A stretch of DNA of 64,000 bases. Origin: Streptomyces griseofuscus. Lineage in GTDB: Bacteria; Actinomycetota; Actinomycetes; Streptomycetales; Streptomycetaceae. The stretch lies in assembly GCF_014673495.1 (NCBI RefSeq), contig NZ_CP051006.1:1426001-1490000 (forward strand), in the 5' to 3' direction. The translations under genes were made by a program, and so were the position numbers. The notes below the pieces were generated by a model. It searched no databases. It saw nothing but the letters and a program-made list of their open reading frames with translations, and had not been told where the DNA came from. Positions 17,801-26,272 of the stretch are shown here, piece by piece; position 1 is the stretch's first letter, and every line of letters begins with the position of its first letter.

Positions 17801-18278
17801 CTGCGTCCCCTTGGACCCGGACGCGGCCCCCTCGACCGCCGAACTCGGCGCGTTCCTCGAAGAGCGGCTCCCCGCGTACATGGTGCCGGGGCTGTGGGCG
17901 ATCGTGGACGAGATCCCCGTGACCGCCAACGGGAAGACGGACCGCGCCGGGCTCGCCGGACTCGGACGGCCGGCCGCCGCCGCGCCCGCCGCCCCGGCCG
18001 AACAGGACGGACGGCGACCCGAGGTGGCCCGGTTCCTGTGCCAGGTCCTGGAGCGGGACGAGGTGGGTGACGACGACAACTTCTTCGACGTGGGCGGCAA
18101 TTCGACCCGTGCGGTCCGGCTGGTCGGGCTGCTCAGAAGGGAGTTGGGGGTCGAGGTGGGGCTGCGGGACTTCCTGCGCGCGCCGACCCTGTCCGGCCTG
18201 CTGCGCACCCTCGCCCGGAACTCCGACCCGGCGGCGGGCACGGCGACCGGTCCGACACCTGGTACGGCCGCCGTGTGA
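14835..18278 (+). CDS. NRPS, T-C-A-T, valine-type adenylation pocket
   Basis: 1147 residues from ATG 14835 (AAGGAG 8 nt upstream). It begins with a carrier domain (LGGDSLRAM, Ser34), then a condensation domain (AHHLLLDGW near 229), an adenylation domain ([13 protein letters not shown] near 697, NGYGPTEN), and a second carrier (VGGNST near 1088). The specificity residues read D-A-L-W-L-G-G-T-F, seven of nine identical to the classic Val code. The first carrier has no adenylation domain in cis and must be loaded by another protein. It ends without thioesterase, so the chain passes on in trans. Confidence 0.9.
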   Translation: MAHLLEELALSVLPGEADTAALTELSFVRLGGDSLRAMHLVSLAEERLGVAVPLGRLLADEPLRAVLAKAETEAGAAPAARPRPEAHAPLAEPARVEGQLSHAQQGMWLTERAVGGSPYNLVFVAFTEGPLRRDLLAGAVASVGRRHENLRTRFVDVDGRVDRQVDDEFTLPLEELAHDAAGKGDFESFVRAAATREGRVVFDLAGAPPLRFLHASAGDDRHALVLIAHHLLLDGWSVGLLLRELFDAYDHPDRSLTPAPRFQCLLDHQEGLSGSGVWDRQGAFWEGHLAGVPAVLELPSDLQRPALQDPSGTRTPFDLGTETSAGITARARECGVTPFALLLGAYALALGRHTGARRLLIGVPLAGRTTPELRELVAVTGNLVPVRIDIDDDRGIGDYLRTVQRSLALSLEHGSLPIDTLVTRLGMGGSTSRHPLVQFCFGMHDQLVPRHLATRELSVRIEELHGGGSQFDATLFVSDSDPSFAGSLEYATGALLPEEAEAFLADFAEAVARLAGDPAQQILEDVRALSAPQRARLDRLNRTEQPCPALTVEELFLAQVERRPSAAAVREGEQTLTYAELAAAAAGQAARLHAVGVRPGDTVVIAVERSVAEIVAVLGALWAGAGYLGMDPALPASRVDQMFERIKPAAVVARAGAELGRLGEIGLPQVEPWPADADGHTAGPTGERDPGRVAYLAFTSGSTGTPKGVRVPHRAVARLVHEAAYLRLGPGERMLRLAPLGFDASTLEIWGPLLSGAAIEILPAGLPAPAEIGGFLRRRGVTVCWLTSGLFRLVADFAPDGFTGVRHVLTGGDVVPARQVAALLERHPHLVVTNGYGPTENTTFSTVHTVGRAEDVEDPLPIGVPVPRSRAYILDERGRLLPPGAAGELYVAGDGLALDYAGDPDGTAGRFGHFSADVPERLYRTGDLVRLDARDRLRFLGRVDDQVKIRGFRIEPGEVAAALREHPGVRDAAVVVGDDGGVSKQLLAACVPLDPDAAPSTAELGAFLEERLPAYMVPGLWAIVDEIPVTANGKTDRAGLAGLGRPAAAAPAAPAEQDGRRPEVARFLCQVLERDEVGDDDNFFDVGGNSTRAVRLVGLLRRELGVEVGLRDFLRAPTLSGLLRTLARNSDPAAGTATGPTPGTAAV

Positions 18279-18381
18279 GCCGCCGTGTTCGCCGCCGCGC
18301 GATCCGCGAGAACGACCCCCGCGTGACCGCGCGCCGTACCGCACCGACCCCCCACCGCCCAGCCCCAGGGAGTTCGCCGCC

Positions 18382-19215
18382 GTGCCACTGGCCAGGATCA
18401 ACGGAACGGATCTCTCGTACGCGGTCGACGGCGACCGGGGCGCCCCGGTGCTCCATGTCGCCGGGTCCGGTCAGTCCTCGGTCGTCTGGGAGATGCAGAC
18501 CGTGCCCGCGCTGCTGGCGGCCGGCTACCGTACCGTCGTCTTCGACAACCGGGGCATGCCACCCTCGGCGGTGCCCCCCGCGCCGTACACGGTGGAGGAC
18601 CTGGTCGCGGACACCGTCGGCCTGATGGAACACCTCGACCTGGGCCCCTTTCATATGATCGGGTCGTCGCTCGGCGGTCTCGTCACCCAGGCGGTGGCCC
18701 TGCGCCGCCCCGACCTGGTCCGCTCCGTCACCTTCCTCCAGGGCTGCGGCGACCTCTCCCCCGCCGCCGTACCGGTCCTCGAAGCCACGGCCGAGCTGTA
18801 CGCACTGGACGCCCCGCCCCCGGCCGCGCTGCGCTGGCTGGCGGCGGACGGGCTGGTCCCGCCCACGCGCTGGCACGACGCGCGCGCGGTGGCCGAGGCG
18901 CGGGAGCTGACCGCCGAGATCATCGCGGGTCCGGCCGGTGCCGGGGTGGTCGGGCAGACCGCGGCGACCCTGGAGTGGGCCGCCGAGGACCATCTGACCG
19001 AACTCGCCGAGCTGTCCGTACCGGCCCTGGTGGTCGCCTCCGAGTGGGACCGCATGTTTCCGCCGGCGCTGCTCCGGCGCGCGGTCGAGACCATCCCGGA
19101 CGCGCGCTACCTGGAGATCGACGGCGCCGCGCATGTGCCGACCGGCCACTCCGCCACGATCGCCGCCGCGGTCCTGGACTTCCTGAAGGAGATCGGTGAA
19201 CCCTCAGCAGACTGA
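18382..19215 (+). CDS. alpha/beta hydrolase
   Basis: 277 residues from a GTG at 18382 with AGGGAG upstream. The long open frame before it lies inside the NRPS gene. Nucleophile Ser96 is in MIGSSLGGLV, the Asp is probably in VASEWDRMF and the His in IDGAAHVPTGH. FDNRGMPPS follows the oxyanion strand. It is a small-molecule esterase/peroxidase-type hydrolase with no lid insertion large enough to name a substrate. The next gene starts inside its end (20-nt overlap), so the two are co-translated. Confidence 0.75.
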   Translation: MPLARINGTDLSYAVDGDRGAPVLHVAGSGQSSVVWEMQTVPALLAAGYRTVVFDNRGMPPSAVPPAPYTVEDLVADTVGLMEHLDLGPFHMIGSSLGGLVTQAVALRRPDLVRSVTFLQGCGDLSPAAVPVLEATAELYALDAPPPAALRWLAADGLVPPTRWHDARAVAEARELTAEIIAGPAGAGVVGQTAATLEWAAEDHLTELAELSVPALVVASEWDRMFPPALLRRAVETIPDARYLEIDGAAHVPTGHSATIAAAVLDFLKEIGEPSAD

Positions 19216-19729
19216 GCCCGCGCCCGCACCGGGGACCGGCCCGCTCGCCCTCGCCTTCCACAAGTTCGCCCTGTTCGCCTCGATGTCCGCCCAGGCCAAC
19301 CCGGGTATCGCACCCTGTGTGCTCGCGGTCGGCGAGGTGGCCGAGGCGCTCGGCGCGGCGCTCGACCGGCGCGGGATCGCCGTGCTCGGTGTGCGCGCGC
19401 AGGACGTGCTCGGCGCGGACCCGGCACGCCTCGGCGGTCATCGGCGCTTCCCCGGCGCCTATGTCGAACCGGCCTGCCCCCAGCTGGACTCGGTGCCCGC
19501 CGCCCGGCTGATCGGTGCGCTGTCCGACCTGATCGTGCCGCACGGCGCCGTCCTCCTCGCGGGTCCGGAGCGGTGCGGGGAGGTCCGGGAACTGCTCGCG
19601 TCCTGCGGTCTGCACGACAGCGACGACCCCCGGGCGGGCACCCATCTGCTGGCGCGGAAGAAGGACGTCTGCTGCCACGACCGCGACCAGCAATTCCATG
19701 ACCGCAGCGCCATCTGGTGCGAAGGCTGA
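19196..19729 (+). CDS. protein of unknown function
   Basis: 177 residues from a GTG at 19196, with GAAGGAG just upstream. I do not recognise the family. Visible are AFHKFALFASMSAQANPGIA and a hydrophobic PHGAVLLAGPERCGEVRELL segment with a faint likeness to the last strands of class I methyltransferases, but no SAM glycine loop. The C-terminus is rich in Cys, His and charged residues (DVCCHDRDQQFHD). The start overlaps the preceding hydrolase and the S9 peptidase starts 28 nt later, so it is part of the same transcript. The frame has normal high-GC codon use and is likely real. Confidence 0.55.
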   Translation: MNPQQTEPAPAPGTGPLALAFHKFALFASMSAQANPGIAPCVLAVGEVAEALGAALDRRGIAVLGVRAQDVLGADPARLGGHRRFPGAYVEPACPQLDSVPAARLIGALSDLIVPHGAVLLAGPERCGEVRELLASCGLHDSDDPRAGTHLLARKKDVCCHDRDQQFHDRSAIWCEG

Positions 19730-19757
19730 CTTCGCGACCGCCGACGAAGGGTTCACC

Positions 19758-21809
19758 ATGATCCGCCCCCCGCACCCGGCCCCCTACGGGACCTGGTCCT
19801 CCCCCGTCACCGAGGAGGCGGCCGCCTCGCACCCCGGCCGGGCCGAATGGCTCCGTTGTGTGGGGGACGAGGTGTGGTGGACCGAGCTGCGGCCGAGCGA
19901 GGGCGGCCGGCAGGCCCTGTTGTGCCTGCGCGACGGGCGGCAGCACGATGTGCTGCCCGCGCCCTGGAACGTCCGCAACAGCGTGCACGAGTACGGCGGC
20001 CGCCCCTGGACCGGTCAGGAGCGGGCGTCCGGGGGCCCGCTGGTCGTGTTCACGCACCACCCCGACCAGCGGCTGTACGCCTACGCCCCGGACGAGGACG
20101 GGGCGCCCCGCGCGCTGACCCCCTCGGGGGCATCCGGCGAGGGTCGTCAACTGCGCTGGTGCGCACCACGAGTCGGACCCGGCGGCGATGAGGTCTGGTG
20201 CGTGCTGGAGGAGCACACCGGCCCGCGACCGGGGGACGTCCGGCGCGTCCTGGCCGCCGTACCGCTGGACGGATCGGCCGCCGGGGATCGCGGCAGAATC
20301 AGGGAACTGACCGACGACGGGCCGCGGTTCCTCACCGGGGTGGTGCTGTCGCCGGACGGTGGGCGGGCCGCGTGGCTGTCGTGGGACCACCCCGACATGC
20401 CGTGGGACGCGACACGGTTGCACCTCGCGCGGATCGACGCCGGCGGGGGCTTGCGCGAGCGGCGGACACTGACGCTCACCTCGGAGCGCGACGAGGACGG
20501 GGGCGGCGATGGGCGCGGGGACGGCGGTGGGCGCGGGGACGGGCGCGTCGCCGCGTCCCGTGAGTCGATCGCCCAGGTCGAGTGGTACTCCCCCGACGAA
20601 CTGATCGTCGCCACCGACCGCAGCGGCTGGTGGAACCTGCACCGCGTGGACGCCACCACCGGGCGCGCCAACGAACTGCACCCGGCGCGCGAGGAGTTCG
20701 CCGGGGCGCTGTGGCAGGTGGGCATGGAATGGTTCCGGGTGCTGCCCGACGGCCGGATCGCCTGTCTGCACGGGCACGGCCGGCTCGCCCTCGGCATCCT
20801 CGACCCGGCGACCGGCACGCTGACGGATGTCGAGGGCCCCTGGACCGAGTGGGCGCCGACGCTCGCGGTGCGCGGGGACCGGGTCGTCGGTGTGGCGGCG
20901 GGACCCGCCTCCGGCTACGAGATCGTGGAGACCTCGGCCCGCACCCTGGCCGCGAAGGCGCTCACCGACTCCCCCGGCGAGGCGCTCGACCCGGACTACT
21001 GCCCGCTGCCCGAGCCGCGCACCTTCGAGGGCGCCGACGGACGGGACATCCAGGCCTGTCTCTACCGTCCCCGCAACCCCCGATTCACCGGACCCGAGGG
21101 CGAGAAGACGCCGTTCGTGGTGTGGGTGCACGGCGGTCCGACCGCGCGCACACCGAAAGCCCTCGACCTCCAGATCGCGTACTTCGCCTCACGGGGCATC
21201 GGCGTCGTGGCCGTCGACCACAGCGGCTCCACCGGATACGGCCGCGCCTATCGCGAACGGCTCCGCGAGCAGTGGGGAGTCGGCGATGTCCAGGACTGCG
21301 CGGACGTCGTCTCGGCGCTCGTCGCGGAGGGCCTCGCCGACCCCGCACGGGTGGCGATCCGCGGTGGCAGCGCCGGGGGCTGGACCGCCGCCGCGTCCCT
21401 CGCCTCCCCGCTGGCCGGGGGCCGCTACGCGTGTGCGGCGATCTACTATCCGCTGCTCGACGCGGCGGCCACGGTCACGGGTGAGACGCACGACTTTGAA
21501 TCGCGGTACGTGGAGGGGCTGATCGGCCGCCCGGACGAGTTGCCGGAACGCTTCGCCGAACGCTCCCCGATCCATCACGCCGAGCGTGTCACCACGCCGT
21601 TCGCGCTCTTCCACGGGGCCGAGGACCCGGTCTGCCCGGCGACCCAGTGCGACCGTTTCCTGGCCCGTATCAAGAACCCGGACCTGGTGCACACCCATCT
21701 CCTTTTCGCGGGCGAAGGACACGGATTCCGCCGCGAGGAGAACATCATCGCCGCGCTGAAAGCCGAATTGCGTCTCTACCTCGACACGTTCAGCCCTTCG
21801 GAAGGTTGA
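19758..21809 (+). CDS. prolyl-oligopeptidase-family (S9) peptidase
   Basis: 683 residues. The first ~400 form the beta-propeller-like part (repeated WSWDHPDMPWDAT-type blades). The C-terminal ~260 are the alpha/beta hydrolase domain with Ser538 in GGSAGGW, Asp623 in HGAEDPVCP and His655 in GEGHGF. No signal peptide is seen, so it should act in the cytoplasm. ATG 19758 is preceded by GAAGGG; the open frame before it is in the neighbour. Inside an NRPS gene run it could trim a precursor, remove a protecting residue or give self-resistance. Confidence 0.82.
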   Translation: MIRPPHPAPYGTWSSPVTEEAAASHPGRAEWLRCVGDEVWWTELRPSEGGRQALLCLRDGRQHDVLPAPWNVRNSVHEYGGRPWTGQERASGGPLVVFTHHPDQRLYAYAPDEDGAPRALTPSGASGEGRQLRWCAPRVGPGGDEVWCVLEEHTGPRPGDVRRVLAAVPLDGSAAGDRGRIRELTDDGPRFLTGVVLSPDGGRAAWLSWDHPDMPWDATRLHLARIDAGGGLRERRTLTLTSERDEDGGGDGRGDGGGRGDGRVAASRESIAQVEWYSPDELIVATDRSGWWNLHRVDATTGRANELHPAREEFAGALWQVGMEWFRVLPDGRIACLHGHGRLALGILDPATGTLTDVEGPWTEWAPTLAVRGDRVVGVAAGPASGYEIVETSARTLAAKALTDSPGEALDPDYCPLPEPRTFEGADGRDIQACLYRPRNPRFTGPEGEKTPFVVWVHGGPTARTPKALDLQIAYFASRGIGVVAVDHSGSTGYGRAYRERLREQWGVGDVQDCADVVSALVAEGLADPARVAIRGGSAGGWTAAASLASPLAGGRYACAAIYYPLLDAAATVTGETHDFESRYVEGLIGRPDELPERFAERSPIHHAERVTTPFALFHGAEDPVCPATQCDRFLARIKNPDLVHTHLLFAGEGHGFRREENIIAALKAELRLYLDTFSPSEG

Positions 21810-21815
21810 TCACGC

Positions 21816-22529
21816 ATGGACGGTTCCCGTTCGGAGATCCTGCTCTGCTTTCCGGCGGCCGGTGGCGGCCCCAGTTTCTTCGCGCCCTGGAGCGGGGCGT
21901 CGTCCGTCTTCGACGTGGTGCCGATCGATCTCCCGGGAAAGGAGAAGCTGCTGTTCGAAGAACCCGTCGACAGCATTCCGGGACTCGCCCGCGCCGTGCT
22001 GCCCGCCGTGCGCGCGGCGGTGGCCGGGCGGCGCCGGATCGTCCTCTTCGGCCACTGCTTCGGCGCGATCGTCGCCTATGAGCTGGCCCGGCTCCTGGAA
22101 CTCAAGGACGGAGACGCGGAGTTGGTGCTGTTCGCCAGCGGCTCGGCCGCGCCAGGGGAGATCCCCTGGACCCGCGCGGCCGATCTGTCCGACGAGGGCC
22201 TGCTGCGCCAGGTCGCGCTGAACGCCGGGGAGTCGGGGTCCATCCCCGAGGACCCCGAACTGCGTGAGCTGATCCTGCCCGCCCTGCGCGCGGACGTGAC
22301 CGCCCACGAGTCGTACGAGCCCCCCGCGGGCCCTCCACTCTCGTGCTCCGTCGTCACCGTGCGCGGTGCGCACGACGCGCTGGTGAGCGCCGGATCGGCG
22401 GCCCGCTGGCGGGACTTCACGACGGCCCGGGTCGACGGCTTCGAGCTGCCCGGCGGCCATATGTATCTCACCGAGCAGTGGGGTCCGTTGATGGCCCATC
22501 TGGAGAAGGAAGTCGGCGACCGCGCCTGA
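21816..22529 (+). CDS. type II thioesterase with a Cys nucleophile position
   Basis: 237 residues of the GrsT/RifR type II thioesterase family: LLCFPAAGGGPSFFAPW at the start, PIDLPGKEKL, the nucleophile elbow FGHCFGAIVAYELA, and GGHMYL carrying the His near the end. These proteins clear misprimed carrier domains. The elbow normally reads GHSxG; here residue 81 is Cys (codon TGC at 22056). This is unusual in the editing family and could slow hydrolysis or favour transfer. The ATG follows the peptidase stop after 6 nt. Confidence 0.85.
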   Translation: MDGSRSEILLCFPAAGGGPSFFAPWSGASSVFDVVPIDLPGKEKLLFEEPVDSIPGLARAVLPAVRAAVAGRRRIVLFGHCFGAIVAYELARLLELKDGDAELVLFASGSAAPGEIPWTRAADLSDEGLLRQVALNAGESGSIPEDPELRELILPALRADVTAHESYEPPAGPPLSCSVVTVRGAHDALVSAGSAARWRDFTTARVDGFELPGGHMYLTEQWGPLMAHLEKEVGDRA

Positions 22530-22593
22530 TCCACGCGTCGCGGCCCCGCCGCGCGGATGACACCAGCCGGAAGGACGTTGGGAGTTGAAGCGG

Positions 22594-24867
22594 ATGCGTG
22601 CACAGCAGTCGTCGAACGCCGAGGCCGGCGCCCCCGTCGATCCACCGCAGGACGTACTGGCGGCCGGCGTGCTCGCGGTCTCCCGCTTCGCCGGACAGGA
22701 GGACGTCGACGTCCGGGTGAGCCTGGGTGACTACCAGGCGGTGGAGGTCCGCGCGGCTGCGGGGACCAGCGTCGCCGAGTACCGGGAAGCGCTGCTGCGG
22801 CACTGGGAGAAGGTCACGGCACCGGCGGGCGCGGACGTTCCCGCCCGGCTTCTGGTGGAAGCCGTCGGGGACGAAGCGGCGGGCCCGTCCCTCACGGTGA
22901 CGCGGAACCCCGACGGCGGCCGGACGGTGGTGAGCGCGGGTCCAGGTGCCGTACCCGGGTGGCTGGTGGAGCGCCTGAGCTTCAGCGTGAGCCATCTGCG
23001 GCAGTTGCTCACAGACCCGGCCGGGCAGCACCGGACGATCACGGACCTCCCACTCCAAGGGCACGACGCGGAGCGGGAGTTCGTCGCGCTGGGCAGGGGC
23101 GCGGAGCTTTCCGCGGACCTCCCGGCGGGCATCCACGCCGCGTTCGGCGCGCAGGCGCGGCGCACTCCCGACGCCGTGGCGGTGACGGACGCGGACACGG
23201 ACGTCCGCTACCGGGAACTGGACGCGTGGGCCGACGAGATCGACGGCCGGCTGCGGGCGGCGGGTGCGGTGCGGGGCAGCCGGGTGGGGGTGCTGCTCGA
23301 CCGTTCGGCGGGGGCGATCGCCGCGCTGCTGGCCGTACTCAAGTCCGGCGCCGTTTACGTACCGATCGACCCCCATGTGCCCGATGAGCGGCTCGCGTTC
23401 ATGGCGAAGGACTGCGGCCTCGCGCTGGTCCTCACCGAGGACACCGAGCGGGTACGACGCCTCGGGCTGCCCTCGGTCACCGCGCGACGGCTCGGGGACG
23501 CCCCGGTGGCCGTGCCGGACACGGTGCCCGGCGGCGCGGAGGATCCGGCGTACATCATCTTCACCTCCGGCTCGACCGGCCGGCCCAAGGGCGTCGAGGT
23601 GGCGCACCGGAGCGTGCTCAGCCTGGTGGCGGCGACCGCCCCGTCCTTCGGGTTCGGTGCCGGGGACGTGTGGAGCTGGTTCCACTCCGTGGCGTTCGAC
23701 TTCTCCGTGTGGGAGATCTGGGGCTGCCTGCTGACGGGCGGGCAGCTGGTCGTCGTACCCGAGTCCGTACGGCGCGCACCCGAGGAGTTCCGCGCGCTGC
23801 TGGCCGAGCAGCGGGTGACGGTGCTGAACCAGACGCCGTCCAGTTTCATGCAGCTGGTGGAGCTGGAGTGCCGGGAGCGCACCGAACTCGCGCTCCGGCT
23901 GGTGGTGTTCGGCGGGGAGACCCTGGACACGGCGGGCCTGGGACGCTGGCTGGCGATACGTCCGGCCGCCGTGTGCCGGTTGGTGAACATGTACGGCATC
24001 ACGGAGACGACCGTGCATGTGACGGCGCAGGAGATCACCGGGGAGCTGGTGGCCGCCGGGTCCCGGTCGGTGGGGCCCGCGCTGCCCGGCTGGTCGGTTC
24101 GGGTGGTCGACGCACGTCAACGGCCCCTCCCGCCGGGGGCGTCTGGGGAGATCGCGGTGGGCGGGGCGGGGGTCGCCCTCGGGTACGTCGACCGGGCGGA
24201 GCTGACCGCGCGGCGCTTCGTCGCCGATCCGGTGAGCGGGGAGCGGATCTATCTCAGCGGGGACCGGGGGCGGATGCTGCCGGACGGGTCCCTGGAGCAT
24301 CTGGGCCGTCTCGACCAGCAGGTCAAACTCCGGGGATATCGGGTCGAGCTGGGTGAGATCAGGGCCGTACTGCTGGCGCGGCCGGAGGTGCTCGCCGCGG
24401 CGGTGGTGGTCGGCCGGCCGGTACCGGAGGACCGTGCCTTCGACCGGCTGGACGCGTATGTCGTGCCCGCTCCGGACGCGGGTCCCTGGGACGCCGAGGA
24501 GGTCCGGCGGGGACTGGCGGCGACCCTGCCCGACTACATGCTGCCGGCCACGCTCACCCCGTTACCCGCGATGCCGCTCACCGCCAACGGAAAGCTCGAC
24601 GTGGCCGCGCTCCCCGCCCCCGGGTCCGGCCGGACCGAGACCCCGGCGGACGACACCCAGGCCCTGGTACTGAGCTGCTGGGACAGGGCGACGGGCCGCA
24701 CGGCGGGCCTGGACGACAACTTCTTCGACCTCGGCGGCAACTCCCTCCTCGCCACCCGCCTCATCACCACCCTCCGCGCCTCCGGCCTCCCCTCGGCGCG
24801 CCTGGCCGACCTCTACCACCACCAGACGCCCCGCCTGCTGGCAGCCCACTATGCGCAATCCAGCTGA
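22594..24867 (+). CDS. NRPS, A-T protein with condensation-domain remnant, threonine-type
   Basis: 757 residues from ATG 22594 with GGGAG 9 nt upstream; a TTG three codons earlier is an alternative. Residues ~20-170 resemble the C-terminal lobe of a condensation domain (VLAVSRFAGQEDVDVRV) but no HHxxxDG motif is present. An adenylation domain follows (IIFTSGSTGRPKG near 325, MYGITETTVHV) and a carrier (LGGNSLLATRL near 717). The specificity residues read D-F-W-N-V-G-M-V-H, the Thr code. It most likely loads threonine onto its own carrier for use in trans by a partner condensation domain. Confidence 0.85.
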   Translation: MRAQQSSNAEAGAPVDPPQDVLAAGVLAVSRFAGQEDVDVRVSLGDYQAVEVRAAAGTSVAEYREALLRHWEKVTAPAGADVPARLLVEAVGDEAAGPSLTVTRNPDGGRTVVSAGPGAVPGWLVERLSFSVSHLRQLLTDPAGQHRTITDLPLQGHDAEREFVALGRGAELSADLPAGIHAAFGAQARRTPDAVAVTDADTDVRYRELDAWADEIDGRLRAAGAVRGSRVGVLLDRSAGAIAALLAVLKSGAVYVPIDPHVPDERLAFMAKDCGLALVLTEDTERVRRLGLPSVTARRLGDAPVAVPDTVPGGAEDPAYIIFTSGSTGRPKGVEVAHRSVLSLVAATAPSFGFGAGDVWSWFHSVAFDFSVWEIWGCLLTGGQLVVVPESVRRAPEEFRALLAEQRVTVLNQTPSSFMQLVELECRERTELALRLVVFGGETLDTAGLGRWLAIRPAAVCRLVNMYGITETTVHVTAQEITGELVAAGSRSVGPALPGWSVRVVDARQRPLPPGASGEIAVGGAGVALGYVDRAELTARRFVADPVSGERIYLSGDRGRMLPDGSLEHLGRLDQQVKLRGYRVELGEIRAVLLARPEVLAAAVVVGRPVPEDRAFDRLDAYVVPAPDAGPWDAEEVRRGLAATLPDYMLPATLTPLPAMPLTANGKLDVAALPAPGSGRTETPADDTQALVLSCWDRATGRTAGLDDNFFDLGGNSLLATRLITTLRASGLPSARLADLYHHQTPRLLAAHYAQSS

Positions 24868-24900
24868 CGCCGAGGGGGCGTGTCCGCAGGTGCCGGGGGC

Positions 24901-25600
24901 CGGAAGCGCGGACCTTGACGTGTGGCCGCCACGGGACGGGGGCCCGGGCGAGCGGCCGACCCACGCCACGGGCTCTGGCGAGCGGCCGGGACGGGGCGTG
25001 GGCGGTGGCGCTCGGGCGGCGCGGGGCGTGGGCGGTGGCGCGTGGCCGACGTATGGCAGGGACCATGGGGAGCGGCTGACGCGCGGCACGAACCTCGGCG
25101 ACCGGCCCGGGCGCGGTACAGGCGGTGACGATCGGGCGGCACGGGGCCTGGGCCTCGGCACGCAGCCGACGTACGACAGAGATCCGGGCGAGCAGACGGT
25201 GTACGGCACAAACTCCGGCGACCGGCCCGCGCGGAGTCTGGACGACGGCGATCGGGCAGCCCCGAGCGTGAGCCTCGGCACGCGACCGACATACAACAGA
25301 GATCGTGGGGAGCGGCTGACGCGCGGCCCCAACCCCGGCGACCGGCCCGGGCGCGGCACAGGCGGCGACGATCGGACGGCACGGGGCCTGGGCCTCGGCA
25401 CGCAGCCGACGAACGACAGAGATCCGGGCGAGCAGACGGTGTGCAGCACGAACTCCGGCGACCGGCCCGCGCGGAGTCTGGACGACGGCGATCGGGCAGC
25501 CCCGAGCGTGAGCCTCGGCACGCGACCGACGTACGACAGAGATCCGGGCGAGCGGACGGTGTGCGGCACGAACTCCGGCGACCGGTCGGTGGGCGGTGGG
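24901..25600. repeat. 120-bp tandem repeat array, about six copies
   Basis: Copies are aligned at exactly 120-nt steps (for example 25141, 25261, 25381, 25501). They alternate in two subtypes, so a 240-nt higher-order period is the best match (25076 against 25316). Core pieces are CTCGGCACGC(A/G)(A/G)CCGAC, AGAGATCCGGGCGAGC and AACTCCGGCGACCGG. The first copies (24901-25020) are decayed. A 120-nt unit is 40 codons, so all six frames stay open. The plus frame has high third-position GC and encodes a polar 40-residue repeat, but no start or end of a gene can be fixed. Confidence 0.8.
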
Positions 25601-26272
25601 CGGCCCGCCCGTACGGGTTCCGGGGCACTCTCGGGGGGTCGCACGCGGCCGATGGGAGGGTGGGTATGCGGCGAGCGCGCCGGTAGGGCGGGCTTTTGCG
25701 GCCAGTCCGCGGCAGGTGCGGGGCTCAGGCGTACGAAGCCTTGCGGCCGGCCGTCGATCCGCGCCCGCCGCTATCGCACCGACCCCGGTACCTCTCCGGG
25801 ACGGCTCAAACGACTCGCAGGACAGTCGGTACACGAGACAGGCGCCGGTCACACACTGCCTGGCGCACGGCCGATGGACGGCGCGCGCCCCGGCGACATG
25901 GCCTCCAGCGAACCGTCGGCGTACCGCGTGCGGGCTGCTGGCCGACCAGGTCCCGGCAAGCCGCCCAGCCAGGGGCGGGGGCGGGCGTCACGGCACCGTG
26001 ACCGTTCGGGGCGGGGAGCGGGCTCGGCAGTGTACCCGGGAGTGGCACGAGGCTCGGTAGCCCGCCCGGGACCGGCGCCGGCAGGGGAAGCAGCGTTCCG
26101 CCCACGACGGGTGGGAGGCGCGGCGGTACGGACAGAGGCATCGGCCCGCCCCTGCCGCCGACCGGCCCCCCGCACCCGCGCTCAAGGACCGGGCCGCCCC
26201 CACCGCGCACGCCCCGCAGGGACCCGCCCACTCGGCCCCGGGCACGCGCGGCGGCCCTCCGGCTCCTCCGGG
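25601..26272. other. long intergenic stretch without a recognisable gene
   Basis: Between the repeat array and the stop of the leftward aminopeptidase gene lies GC-rich sequence in which every open frame gives low-complexity Arg/Pro/Gly/Ala text. I see no start with a ribosome site, no domain and no RNA gene. It may be decayed coding DNA or an expanded intergenic region. Confidence 0.5.

Noticed and set aside
24901..25600. CRISPR array
   Set aside because: Repeats are 120 nt, contiguous and without unique spacers of constant length, and no cas genes are near.
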